NCBI RefSeq assembly: GCF_900112175.1
Contig: NZ_FOYT01000001.1
Location: forward strand, 186,001 to 250,000
Direction of reading: 5' to 3'
Source of the DNA: Halogeometricum rufum
Lineage (GTDB): Archaea; Halobacteriota; Halobacteria; Halobacteriales; Haloferacaceae
Length of the DNA stretch: 64,000 nt
The notes below the pieces were generated by a model. It searched no databases. It saw nothing but the letters and a program-made list of their open reading frames with translations, and was not told the DNA's origin. A program made the translations under genes and the position numbers. This document shows positions 33,290 through 41,449 of the stretch, in pieces; position 1 is the stretch's first letter; each line of letters begins with the position of its first letter.

Positions 33290-34173
33290 AGGGGGACGAC
33301 CGGCGCTACCTCCTCGCGAAGGAGACGGTCGACGACCGAGCGTTCGACCCCGGCGTCCGCCGACGCGTCCGGACGGACCTCGCCGGGCGGTCCGGCGACG
33401 TTCGCCTCCTCGACGCGGGCGCCGGGACGGCCCCGTTCCTCCGCCGTCTCCTCGACTGGCCGGACCCGCCGGACCTGACGTACGTCGCCGTCGACGCCGA
33501 CGCCGACGTCCTCCGCCTCGGCCGCGACCTGACCGCGGCGGCGGCGCGGGACCGCGGGTGGGCCGTCTCGGACGCCGGCGTCTTCGACGGACCGGGCGAG
33601 ACGGTGGGGTCGCTGTCGCTCCGCGGCGAGAGTGCGATAGACGCCCGGTTCGTCCGCGGCGACGCCCTCGACGCCGCCGACGCGGGCGGGTGGACGTTCG
33701 TCCTCGCGCAGGCGTTCGTGGACCTACTCGGACCGGCGGGCGTCGACCGACTGCTCGACGGCCTCGACGCTGGCGGTCGGTTCTCCTTCCCCATCACGTT
33801 CGACGGCGGGACGGCGTTCTCCCCGTCCCACGAGGCCGACGACGAGGTTCTCTCGGCGTACCACGACACCATGCGCGGCGACGACCGACTGGGGTCGCGG
33901 GCGGGCCGCCGACTCGAACGCCACCTCGGCCGGCGCGGCGTCGAGTTCGTCGCCGCCGACGCCGACTGGGCGGTTCGTCCGGTCGACGGCGCGTACCCGG
34001 CGGACGAGGCGTACTTCCTCCGCGTCATCGTGGACACCGTCGCCGACGCGGTTTGGGGGCGGGTCCCGCCGGCGACGAGGACGGCGTGGCACGCCGCACG
34101 CACGGCGCAACTCGACGACGGGCGACTCGGGTACGACGCGCACAACCGGGACGTGACCGGCCGCATCGACTGA
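33286..34173 (+). CDS. class I SAM-dependent methyltransferase
   Basis: A 295-residue protein with motif I VRLLDAGAGTAPFLRRLL (about residues 39-56), the acidic strand YVAVDADADVLRL, and a post-II FVLAQAFVDLL stretch. The C-terminal half (TMRGDDRLGSRAGRRLERHL, WAVRPVDGAYPADEAYFLR) is not typical of the well-known families, so the substrate cannot be named. The ATG overlaps the GT4 stop (ATGA), a clear sign of coupled translation. Last gene of the MDR-PTPS-GT4 cluster, which suggests methylation of the same product. Confidence 0.85.
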   Translation: MKGDDRRYLLAKETVDDRAFDPGVRRRVRTDLAGRSGDVRLLDAGAGTAPFLRRLLDWPDPPDLTYVAVDADADVLRLGRDLTAAAARDRGWAVSDAGVFDGPGETVGSLSLRGESAIDARFVRGDALDAADAGGWTFVLAQAFVDLLGPAGVDRLLDGLDAGGRFSFPITFDGGTAFSPSHEADDEVLSAYHDTMRGDDRLGSRAGRRLERHLGRRGVEFVAADADWAVRPVDGAYPADEAYFLRVIVDTVADAVWGRVPPATRTAWHAARTAQLDDGRLGYDAHNRDVTGRID

Positions 34174-34401
34174 GGGGCCTCGTCGACGCGATGCCCGTCG
34201 AGACGCGCGGTGCCGACACCGACGAATCTTGTACGTAACGAGAACTCGTGAACGGGTGGGCGAATCGGTCAGTTCCGAACCGGAGCGGATACCAGCCGAA
34301 CGGAACGATGCCGGAGCAAGCGCCGAGACGATTCTCACGGTATTGGAAACAGACCACAATATTATCCGCCGTGGCTCCTAACGACTAACCGTGACCCCAT
34401 C

Positions 34402-34461
34402 ATGAACAGATTCCCAGCGTCCCGACGGAACTGGAGCCTTCGAGGTGACGACAATGAGTGA
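34402..34461 (+). CDS. possible 19-residue leader ORF before tusA
   Basis: ATG 34402 opens a 19-codon frame (MNRFPASRRNWSLRGDDNE) whose TGA (34459-34461) overlaps the tusA start. It lies about 40 bases after an A/T-rich box (CAATATTATCC, 34357-34367). It contains four Arg and one Trp but no run of one amino acid that would indicate classical attenuation. Listed as a possibility only. Confidence 0.3.
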   Translation: MNRFPASRRNWSLRGDDNE

Positions 34462-34696
34462 ATCGATATCCCCCGACGTGACGCTAGACCAACGCGGTGC
34501 CGGCTGCCCCGGTCCCCTGATGGAGCTGGTCAGTGCGATCAAAGACGCCGACCCCGGAACCGTCATCGAACTGCAGACGAGCGACGCGGGTTCGAAAGAC
34601 GACGTCCCGGAGTGGCTGGAGAAGGCCGGCCACGAACTCCTCGCGATGGAGGAACACGACGACTACTGGAGCATCTACGTCCAGAAGTCGTCGTGA
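34454..34696 (+). CDS. tusA: TusA-family sulfur carrier
   Basis: An 80-residue sulfur-transfer protein with the hallmark DQRGAGCPGPLMELVSAIK, where Cys18 carries the persulfide. TusA proteins shuttle sulfane sulfur to thiouridine, molybdopterin or dissimilatory sulfur enzymes. The start at ATG 34454 is chosen over GTG 34445 because GAGGTGA (34442-34448) is a Shine-Dalgarno with correct spacing. It is followed 56 bp on by an SQR-like flavoprotein and a DUF1641 protein, a set that occurs together in other archaea and bacteria. Confidence 0.92.
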   Translation: MSESISPDVTLDQRGAGCPGPLMELVSAIKDADPGTVIELQTSDAGSKDDVPEWLEKAGHELLAMEEHDDYWSIYVQKSS

Positions 34697-34752
34697 CCGC
34701 TCCGGGATAGTTTGAACAGCTCGCTGAACGAACCCCTCACCGATCCAATACA

Positions 34753-35895
34753 ATGACAGAACGAATTGCAATCGTCGGCGGCGGAACCGGCGGCTCGGTC
34801 CTCGCGAACCGACTGGCAGACGGTCTCGCGTCGGAACTGGACGCGGGCGACGTCGAAGTGACGCTCGTGAACGAATCGACCGACCACGTCTACAAGCCGG
34901 TCTGGCTGTACGTCGCCTTCGGTCAGCGCGACGTGTCCGACGGCGTCAGACCCCTCGCGGACCTCGTCGATCCGCGGATCGACCTCGTGTACGACCGCGT
35001 CGAGGGCATCGACACCGACGGGAAGCGCCTGACGCTTCGCGACGGCTCCGACCTGTCGTACGACCACCTCGTCCTCGCGACGGGGGCGACCATCACCCCC
35101 GAGGAGGTGCCCGGACTGGTCGAGGGGGCGCACAACTTCTACAGCGCCGACGGCGCGGAGCGACTCCGCGACGCCCTCGCGGACTTCACCGAGGGTCACC
35201 TCGTCCTCTCCGTCGTCGGGTCGCCGCACATGTGCCCGGCGGCCCCCGTCGAGTTCGTGATGATGGCGGACGAGTGGTTCCGCGAACGCGGCGTCCGCGA
35301 CCAGGTGGACATCACCTACACGTACCCCATCCAGCGACTCCACGGGAAGGTGCCCGTCCACGACTGGGCCGAACCGCGCTTCGCGGAACGCGACATCGAC
35401 GCGGTCACGTTCTTCAACGCGGAGGAGGTCGACCCCGAGGCGGGCGTCGTCCACTCGATGGAGGGCGAGGAACTCGACTACGACCTCCTCGTCGCCATCC
35501 CGCCCCACCGCGGCGACGAACTCGTGATGGACTCGGGCCTCGGCGACGGCGGGTGGGTCGAGGTGGACAAGCACACGCTCGAAGCGAAGCACGCCGACGA
35601 CGTGTACGCCCTCGGCGACGCGAGCGACGTGCCGGCGCCGAAGGCCGGCAGCGCCGCCCACTACCAGGCGTCCGTCGTCGCCGAACGCATCGCCAGTCGC
35701 GTCCGCGACCGGGTGCCGACGGCGACGTACGACGGGAAGACCGTCTGCTTCCTGGAGGCGGGCATGGACTCGGCGACGTTCCTCTCGTTCGACTACGAGA
35801 CCGAACCGGTCGTCAGAGACGAGTCGAAGTTCGTCCACTGGGCGAAACTCGCCTACAACGAGTCCTACTGGCTCACCGCCCGAGGGTTACTCTGA
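34753..35895 (+). CDS. SQR-like FAD-dependent pyridine nucleotide-disulfide oxidoreductase
   Basis: A 380-residue flavoprotein. FAD-binding IAIVGGGTGGSVLANRL (residues 5-21) and a second Rossmann element with DVYALGDASDVPAPK near residue 285 are clear. Cys161 in SPHMCPAAP and Cys332 in TVCFLEAG are candidates for the disulfide/persulfide active site, as in sulfide:quinone oxidoreductases, which pass electrons from sulfide to the quinone pool. The C-terminus (FVHWAKLAYNESYWLTARGLL) is amphipathic, consistent with membrane attachment. Substrate sulfide is inferred from family and the tusA neighbour. Confidence 0.87.
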   Translation: MTERIAIVGGGTGGSVLANRLADGLASELDAGDVEVTLVNESTDHVYKPVWLYVAFGQRDVSDGVRPLADLVDPRIDLVYDRVEGIDTDGKRLTLRDGSDLSYDHLVLATGATITPEEVPGLVEGAHNFYSADGAERLRDALADFTEGHLVLSVVGSPHMCPAAPVEFVMMADEWFRERGVRDQVDITYTYPIQRLHGKVPVHDWAEPRFAERDIDAVTFFNAEEVDPEAGVVHSMEGEELDYDLLVAIPPHRGDELVMDSGLGDGGWVEVDKHTLEAKHADDVYALGDASDVPAPKAGSAAHYQASVVAERIASRVRDRVPTATYDGKTVCFLEAGMDSATFLSFDYETEPVVRDESKFVHWAKLAYNESYWLTARGLL

Positions 35896-35904
35896 GGTGA
35901 TACC

Positions 35905-36540
35905 ATGAGCGAATCCAACTCCGAAGTCGAGTTCGAGGCGGCGACGACCGACCTCGAACGCGCCATCGAGGAGAACCCCGAGGCGGTCGCCCGCTTCGTG
36001 GAACGACTCGACGTGGTGAACGAACTGCTCGACGTGGTCGAACTGGGAAGCGGCGCGCTCGAAGACGACATGGTGGCCGAACTCACCGGGACGGCGGCCA
36101 CGCTGGCCGAGGCGGGCGACGCCGCGGCCACGCCCGAGACGGTCCGCCTCGCGGCGGCGGTCGGCGAGAACGGCGACGAACTGTCCGAGGCGCTGGAGAC
36201 GCTGGTCGAACTTCAGCGCTCGGGGACCCTCGACGACGTCGTCGCACTCGCCGACGTCGTCTCGCTGGCCTCCGGCGCACTCGAAGACGACATGGTGGCC
36301 GAACTCGCCTCGACGGGGTCGGCCCTCGGCGAAGTCGTCGACGAGGCGTCCGACCCCGACACCGTCCGGGGACTGACGGTGCTCGTGCGGGCGGTCGGAC
36401 GGGCGAGCGACCCGGACGACCCGCCGGAACCCATCGGGCTCCGGGGCGTGATTCGGGCCCTGCGAGACGGCGACGTTCGGGCTGGCGTCGGCTACTTCGT
36501 CTCGATAGCGAAGTCGGTCGGCGCGTCGCTGCGCCGGTGA
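35905..36540 (+). CDS. DUF1641 protein, internally duplicated
   Basis: A 211-residue acidic alpha-helical protein of the DUF1641 family, which is commonly encoded beside SQR-type or formate dehydrogenase-type redox genes. Two similar halves are seen: GSGALEDDMVAELTGTAATL (about residues 49-68) and ASGALEDDMVAELASTGSAL (about 125-144), each followed by (S/T)-P-E/D-T-V-R. The C-terminal part (GLRGVIRALRDGDVRAGVGYF) is the most typical part of the family. Start ATG 35905 has a strong Shine-Dalgarno (GAGGTGAT, 4 bases before). Third gene of the tusA operon. Confidence 0.85.
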   Translation: MSESNSEVEFEAATTDLERAIEENPEAVARFVERLDVVNELLDVVELGSGALEDDMVAELTGTAATLAEAGDAAATPETVRLAAAVGENGDELSEALETLVELQRSGTLDDVVALADVVSLASGALEDDMVAELASTGSALGEVVDEASDPDTVRGLTVLVRAVGRASDPDDPPEPIGLRGVIRALRDGDVRAGVGYFVSIAKSVGASLRR

Positions 36541-36564
36541 GAAACGGCGGAGACGGGCGGCCGG

Positions 36565-36984
36565 CTACTCCTCGGTCGTCGTCGTGGCCTCGTCGGCGTC
36601 GCCCTCGTAGATGGCGGCGCCGTCCTGTGCCACCTGCCGAGCGAGGACGGCGCACTTGATGCGCATCGGCGAGATGTCGACGCCGAGCATCTCGGTCACG
36701 TCGTCGGTGTCCATCTCCTCCAGTTCCGACAGCGTCGTCCCCTGCAGTCGCTCCGAGAGCATGCTCGCGGAGGCCTGACTGATGGCGCAGCCGTCACCGG
36801 TGAAGGCGACGAACTCGATTGTCTCGCCGTCGTCGGCCAGTTTGACCTGCATCGTGATGGTGTCGCCGCAGGAGGGGTTCTCCCCGGTGTGGGCGAACGT
36901 GGGGTCCTCCATCTCGCCCTTGTTTCGGGGGTTCTTGTAGTGGTCCAGAATCTGCTGTCGATACATGTCCGAGCCCATACCCAT
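36565..36984 (-). CDS. sufU: Fe-S cluster scaffold SufU/IscU-like
   Basis: A 139-residue scaffold and cysteine-desulfurase partner. The conserved cysteines are in NPSCGDTIT (C39 with D41), GDGCAISQAS and MRIKCAVLA. SufU-type proteins accept sulfur from SufS. ATG 36984 is selected because family N-termini are MGxGSDMYRQQILDHYKNPRN and a TATA-like CCTTATGG (37011-37019) lies 30 bases upstream. It faces sufS across MscS, a universal stress protein and a membrane protein. The C-terminus carries a Thr/Glu tail. Confidence 0.92.
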   Translation of the reverse strand: MGMGSDMYRQQILDHYKNPRNKGEMEDPTFAHTGENPSCGDTITMQVKLADDGETIEFVAFTGDGCAISQASASMLSERLQGTTLSELEEMDTDDVTEMLGVDISPMRIKCAVLARQVAQDGAAIYEGDADEATTTTEE

Positions 36985-37010
36985 AGTGGGCGTTGGTAGG
37001 CGAGTTCGTC

Positions 37011-37019
37011 CCATAAGGG
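37011..37019 (-). promoter_or_regulatory. sufU promoter box
   Basis: The minus-strand sequence CCCTTATGG is centred 30 bases before ATG 36984, as expected for leaderless sufU mRNA. Confidence 0.5.
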
Positions 37020-37066
37020 TTCCGGGGCGTTCGAAAACCGCCGCGTCCCTCGGTTCCGGAACGGGG

Positions 37067-37660
37067 TCACGCGGCCGACGTCGACGCCGACTCCGCGCCG
37101 CCGTCGCCGTCCGCGCCAGCGCTCACCTGCCGCCACTTCTTCTCCACGTCGCGGTTCGCGACGACCACCACGTCGCCCGACTCGTCGCGGAAGCGGCTCT
37201 TCCGCAGGCCGATGGACTCGACGACGCCCGTCACGGGGTCGGCGACCACCCGGTCGCCCGGGTTGAAGTCCGGGTCGCGGAGCAGGTAGACGCCCGCCAC
37301 CGTGTCGGCTATCATGTTCGACAGCGCGTAGGAGACGCCGAGGGCGACGAACCCCGTCGCGGTGCCGAGACTCGCCGCCACGTCACCCATGCCGACTATC
37401 TTGAAGAACGCCAGCGCGGCACCGAACCAGAGGAACACGCCCGCGGCGGTGACGCCGAGGTCGACGACGAGGTCCTGTTCGTCGGGGTACAGCGCGTCGA
37501 GCGACCCGCGGAGGACCCACAGCGCGACTCTGATGAGGACGTACGCGAGGGCGAGGAAGACGAGGCCCCCGAGCACGTTCGGGACCGCCTCCTGCAGGCC
37601 GCCGAGGAACTCCGCCGTCGTCTCGCGAACGACTCCGGCGATACCAGTCGTCTGGAGCAT
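37067..37660 (-). CDS. MscS-type mechanosensitive channel, short form
   Basis: A 197-residue small-conductance mechanosensitive channel. Three membrane helices are followed by the pore region ASLGTATGFVALGVSYALSNMIADTVAGVY and the beta-domain FNPGDRVVADPVTGVVESIGLRKSRFRDESGDVVVVANRD, with the G/A spacing of MscS helix 3. Shorter than E. coli MscS, with no C-terminal alpha-beta vestibule; family members of this size are common in haloarchaea. A Ser/Ala tail ends the protein. It likely relieves osmotic downshift. Confidence 0.86.
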   Translation of the reverse strand: MLQTTGIAGVVRETTAEFLGGLQEAVPNVLGGLVFLALAYVLIRVALWVLRGSLDALYPDEQDLVVDLGVTAAGVFLWFGAALAFFKIVGMGDVAASLGTATGFVALGVSYALSNMIADTVAGVYLLRDPDFNPGDRVVADPVTGVVESIGLRKSRFRDESGDVVVVANRDVEKKWRQVSAGADGDGGAESASTSAA

Positions 37661-37749
37661 ACCACCGACCGACGTATCAGCGGTGAATAACGATTGGGGT
37701 GGCGTGGAGGCGGTCCGACGAGTCGACCGCTATTTTCACACAGATGACA

Positions 37750-37755
37750 TTAATA
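37750..37755 (+). promoter_or_regulatory. promoter box of the universal stress gene
   Basis: TTAATA at 37750-37755 lies 24-29 bases before ATG 37779, giving a leaderless arrangement. Confidence 0.5.
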
Positions 37756-37778
37756 GCCGCCGGGACGTACCCGTCGGT

Positions 37779-38225
37779 ATGCCTTCACACGTTCTGGTTC
37801 CGTACGACGGCTCGATGCTCGCGGAACAGGCGCTGCGGTACGTCTGCTCGGAGTTTCCGACGAGCGAGGTCACGGTCCTGTTCGTCGTGGACAGAGGGAC
37901 CGACGAGACGGCGGCGGCCGGGTGGGGCGACCACCCCAGCGAGTGGGACCAGTGGCTCGAGGAACGGCGAGAGCACGCCGAGGAGTTGTTCGAGGAGGCG
38001 ACGACGATAGCCGACGAGTACGACGTCACCGTCGAGACGGGCGTCGGCGTCGGCCCCCTCGTCGACACCATCGTCGGGGCGACCGACGAGTACGGCGCCG
38101 ACCTGATCGTCGTCGGCGCACACGGTCGACCGTCGCTGGAAGCGCGCATCTTCGGGAGCGTCGCCAGCGGACTGGTCCGACGCTCGCCGGTCCCCGTCAC
38201 CACGATTCGCAAACCGGTGACGTGA
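37779..38225 (+). CDS. universal stress protein (UspA family)
   Basis: A 148-residue USP domain. VLVPYDGSMLAEQALRY opens the Rossmann-like fold and LIVVGAHGRPSLEARIFGSVASGLVRRSPVPVT near the end is the G-x2-G-x9-G-(S/T) ATP-binding segment (here GAHGRPS and GSVAS), so nucleotide binding is expected. USPs are numerous in haloarchaea and their roles are mostly unassigned. Leaderless start with TTAATA at -28. Confidence 0.92.
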   Translation: MPSHVLVPYDGSMLAEQALRYVCSEFPTSEVTVLFVVDRGTDETAAAGWGDHPSEWDQWLEERREHAEELFEEATTIADEYDVTVETGVGVGPLVDTIVGATDEYGADLIVVGAHGRPSLEARIFGSVASGLVRRSPVPVTTIRKPVT

Positions 38226-38239
38226 GTCCGCGCGGTCGA

Positions 38240-39088
38240 CTACGCGACCGCACTCTGCAAGGACTCGGGTCCGTCCGCGTCACCCGGTCGGTCGAGCGAC
38301 CGGTAGAACGCGACCGAGAACACCAGAAAGAGGCTCCCGAACAACGCCATGAGGACGTTGCCGGCGACTGCGAGTCCCGCCAGGAGCGACAGCGGGAGGT
38401 CCGGGAACGTCGCGGCGGGGAGGCGCTGTGCGGAGATGAGCGTCGAGGGGATGCTCGTGAGCAGTCCGAGGACGAGACCGACGATGAACACGACGACGGA
38501 GTACCCGAACACCGACAGCAGGTTCCGCCGGACGACGCCGACGCTCCGCTTGAAGCCGCCGAGCGCGCCCGCCCCGTCGAGGACGATGGCCTGCCCGTAG
38601 AACTGCACGAAGAACAGCGGCAGGAACCACAGCAGGACGAACGCGACGAGGACGACGGGCGCGACGATGCCGAACGTCGAGGGGTTCAGCGCCCCGCCGG
38701 ACGCCAACGGCGCGAACACGCCCACGGAGACGACGGCGAACAGTATCGACGAGACGATGCCGAAGACGACCGCGCCGACCAACAGCAGGCCGTACGCGCC
38801 CAGCATCGACGTGTAGTGTCGCTTGCCCGCCGCGACGAACGTGCCGAGACTCGTCGTGCCGTCGAGCGCTTCGGCGGCCATCCCGAGCATGCCGGCGAAG
38901 ACGAACGGGACGAGCACCAGCGACAGGACGACGGTGACGCCGCTTGCCGCGACGGCCGCCGTCGGGCCGAGGAGTTGCGCGAACTGTACCGGAAGTTGTG
39001 CCAACATGAAGGCGAGCACGACGCCGACGATGCTCGGATTTCGTCGGAGCGCGCCGCCTGCTGCCTGGAGGGCTCTGGCGACTGCCAT
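38240..39088 (-). CDS. six-helix membrane protein, unknown function
   Basis: A 282-residue protein with about six membrane helices, ending in a polar tail (DRPGDADGPESLQSAVA). An amphipathic start (MAVARALQAAGGALRRNPSI) precedes helix 1. The segment GGFKRSVGVVRRNLLSVFGYS between helices 4 and 5 recalls the membrane domain of glycerophosphodiester phosphodiesterase-associated and DUF-type haloarchaeal proteins. No enzymatic residues are seen. Convergent with the stress gene and in the same direction as sufS but separated from it by 112 bp. Confidence 0.68.
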   Translation of the reverse strand: MAVARALQAAGGALRRNPSIVGVVLAFMLAQLPVQFAQLLGPTAAVAASGVTVVLSLVLVPFVFAGMLGMAAEALDGTTSLGTFVAAGKRHYTSMLGAYGLLLVGAVVFGIVSSILFAVVSVGVFAPLASGGALNPSTFGIVAPVVLVAFVLLWFLPLFFVQFYGQAIVLDGAGALGGFKRSVGVVRRNLLSVFGYSVVVFIVGLVLGLLTSIPSTLISAQRLPAATFPDLPLSLLAGLAVAGNVLMALFGSLFLVFSVAFYRSLDRPGDADGPESLQSAVA

Positions 39089-39200
39089 ACGACGCGGTTG
39101 TCCTGCCCCATAAAAATACGCGACACCCGTTGTCTGGGACAGTGACTCGCCCCCCAGATTTTTAACTGGGTTCGACGCGGCAGTCGAGGGACGGCCGGTC

Positions 39201-40478
39201 CTACGCGAACAACTGGCGGGCGTCGTCGACGGCGTCGACGAGTTCGTCTATCTCGTCGTACGTGTTGTAGATGTAGAACGACGCGCGAGTGGACGCGGAG
39301 ACGCCGAGTTTGTCGTGCAGGGGTTGCGTGCAGTGGTCGCCGGCGCGGACGGCGACGGCGCGGTCGTTGAGGATGCTGGAGAGGTCGTGCGCGTGGACGC
39401 CGTCGAGGTTGAACGCGACCAGTCCGCCCCTGTCGTCGCCCGGCGGGCCGTAGATTTCGATGTCGTCGAACTCGGTCAGTCGGTCGTAGGCGTACTCGGC
39501 GAGGCGTTCCTCGTGTTCCTGGACGTTCTCCATCCCGACGTCGTCGAGGTAGTCGATGGCCGCGTGGAGGGCGATGCCCTGTTCGATGACGGGCGTGCCC
39601 GCCTCGAACTTCCACGGCAGGTCTTCCCACGTCGAGTCCTCGTAGGTGACGCGGCGAATCATCTCGCCGCCGTAGAGGTACGGCGACATCTCGTCGAGAA
39701 TCTCTTCCTTCCCGTAGAGGACGCCGATGCCCGTCGGGCCGAGCATCTTGTGCCCCGAGAAGGCGAAGAAGTCGGCGTCGATGTCCTTCACGTCCACCGG
39801 GCGCGTCGGGACGGACTGCGCGCCGTCGACGAAGACGTACGCGCCCACCTCGTGGGCCATGTCGGCGAGTTCGGCGACGGGGTTGACGGTGCCGAGCGTG
39901 TTCGAGACGTGGACGACGGACACCATCTTCGCGTCCTCGTCTATCAGTTCCTTCGCGTGCTCCATGTCGAGGCGGCCCTCGTCGTCCACTCGGACGTACT
40001 CCACGGACGCGCCCGTCTTCTTGGCTATCTGCTGCCACGTGACAAGCGAGGCGTGGTGTTCCATCTCCGTGAGGACCACCGTGTCGCCGGGTTCGAGTTC
40101 CTCCAGACCCCACGCGTAGGCGACGAGGTTCATCGCCTCGGTGGTGTTCTTCGTGAACACGACCTCCTCGCGGCCGGCCGCCCCGACGAACTCCGCCACC
40201 CGGTCGTGGGCGTTCTCGTAGGCGACGGACGCCTCCTGACTCAGGTGGTGGATGCCGCGGTGGACGTTCGAGTTGTAGCCGTAGTAGTAGTCCACGATGG
40301 CGTCGACTACCTGTTTCGGCGTCTGACTGGTCGCCGCGTTGTCGAGGTAGACAAGCGGTAAGTCGTCGTCCTCGCCCTCGCCGGGTACCGTGAAGTCGCC
40401 GCCCACCTTCCGGTCGAGGATGGGGAAGTCCTCGCGGATGGCCGCGACGTCTATCGGGTACGATTCCTGCACTCCCAT
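39201..40478 (-). CDS. sufS: cysteine desulfurase SufS
   Basis: A 425-residue class II cysteine desulfurase. PLP-lysine lies in FFAFSGHKMLGPTGIGVLYGK, the substrate-activating His in TEMEHHASLVTWQ, and the nucleophilic cysteine in AVRAGDHCTQPLHDKLG near the C-terminus. The N-terminal IREDFPILDRKV and YLDNAATSQTPKQVV also fit. It moves sulfur from cysteine to SufU. ATG at 40478 is preceded by nothing better. It is unlinked to sufBCD in this window. Confidence 0.96.
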   Translation of the reverse strand: MGVQESYPIDVAAIREDFPILDRKVGGDFTVPGEGEDDDLPLVYLDNAATSQTPKQVVDAIVDYYYGYNSNVHRGIHHLSQEASVAYENAHDRVAEFVGAAGREEVVFTKNTTEAMNLVAYAWGLEELEPGDTVVLTEMEHHASLVTWQQIAKKTGASVEYVRVDDEGRLDMEHAKELIDEDAKMVSVVHVSNTLGTVNPVAELADMAHEVGAYVFVDGAQSVPTRPVDVKDIDADFFAFSGHKMLGPTGIGVLYGKEEILDEMSPYLYGGEMIRRVTYEDSTWEDLPWKFEAGTPVIEQGIALHAAIDYLDDVGMENVQEHEERLAEYAYDRLTEFDDIEIYGPPGDDRGGLVAFNLDGVHAHDLSSILNDRAVAVRAGDHCTQPLHDKLGVSASTRASFYIYNTYDEIDELVDAVDDARQLFA

Positions 40479-40610
40479 TGGGGGAACGTAGCAGTCCCAG
40501 CACTAACACGGCTTCGGTCTGTGCGACCCGGCGAAACCGAATTCGGTAACGTCCCGTCCGAATATTCACGAGAATCGGCGACGGTCACGGTCGGTGCTGG
40601 GCGGGAGAGC

Positions 40611-40631
40611 CTAAAAAAGCCCGTTGGGCTT
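40611..40631 (-). terminator. hairpin with T-tract on the minus strand
   Basis: AAGCCC (40617-40622) and GGGCTT (40626-40631) form a six-bp stem with a GTT loop, and on the minus strand the stem is followed directly by TTTTTT (40613-40618 on the complement). It would stop minus-strand transcription before sufS. It lies in the 270-bp space between sufS and the YdeI-like gene, which holds no other frame. Confidence 0.5.
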
Positions 40632-40748
40632 CGTCGAACCAGCAGTCCGTGACCGGTTTGGGAGTTCGCGCCGAGTTCGGAGCGTGTATCGCTCGATTCC
40701 GTTCGAGCGTTCGGTCAGGGTTATCTCTTCTCGTGGCGAACTCCTACC

Positions 40749-41333
40749 GTGCACCCGATTTTCTTCGACTCGCGTGAGGAGTTTCGCGAGTGGGTAGCGG
40801 AGCACCACGACACGGCCGAGGAACTATGGGTCGGCTACTACAAGGTCGACGCCGAGCGGTCAGGAATCAGCTACGATGCGTCTGTCGAGGAGGCTCTCTG
40901 CTACGGTTGGATCGACGGCCTGATCAACGGCATCGACAGCACACGGTACAAACGGCGATTCACGCCGCGGAAGCCCGACAGCAAGTGGTCGAAGAAGAAT
41001 ACCGAGCGCGTCCAGAAGATGCTCGACGCCGGGAAGATGACGCCGGCCGGGATGGAACTCGTCGAGGCGGCCAAGGAGTCGGGTGAGTGGGCGAACGCCT
41101 ACTGCCTATCCGACGACCACGAGATTCCCGACGCGTTGGCGACGGCGTTGAGAGCGAACGAGGCGGCTTGGAAGAACTTCCGGGCCCTCTCGAACACCGA
41201 CCAGTACGCCTTCATATCGCTCGTCGAAGCAGCGAAGACCGAGGCGACGAAACGGAAGCGGATCGACCGAGCCGTCCAACTGGCGGAGCGAAACCTGCGG
41301 GCGTACGATGGAGATAACAAACGTCGCCTGTAG
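40749..41333 (+). CDS. YdeI/OmpD-associated family protein
   Basis: A 194-residue cytoplasmic protein. It has the YdeI pattern: FDSREEFREWVAEHHDTAEELWVGYYK, then YDASVEEALCYGWIDGLINGIDSTRYKRRFTPRKPDSKWSKKN (the CYGWID core near residues 50-56) and a C-terminal helical domain AWKNFRALSNTDQYAFI and QLAERNLRAYDGDNKRR. The biochemical function is not known. Lower G+C and more A/T-ending codons than neighbours suggest recent transfer. GTG 40749 is 25-30 bases after GTTATC, consistent with a leaderless start. Confidence 0.88.
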   Translation: MHPIFFDSREEFREWVAEHHDTAEELWVGYYKVDAERSGISYDASVEEALCYGWIDGLINGIDSTRYKRRFTPRKPDSKWSKKNTERVQKMLDAGKMTPAGMELVEAAKESGEWANAYCLSDDHEIPDALATALRANEAAWKNFRALSNTDQYAFISLVEAAKTEATKRKRIDRAVQLAERNLRAYDGDNKRRL

Positions 41334-41449
41334 CCGAGTCCAACCGAACGCGGTTCCGGGGGAGGTCCGCGCTCTCTGTTCGATACGGTGTTCCGGTCGC
41401 TCGCTGAGCGTTCGACCGAGCCGTCTGTTAGTAGATTCAGAACCGCCCG

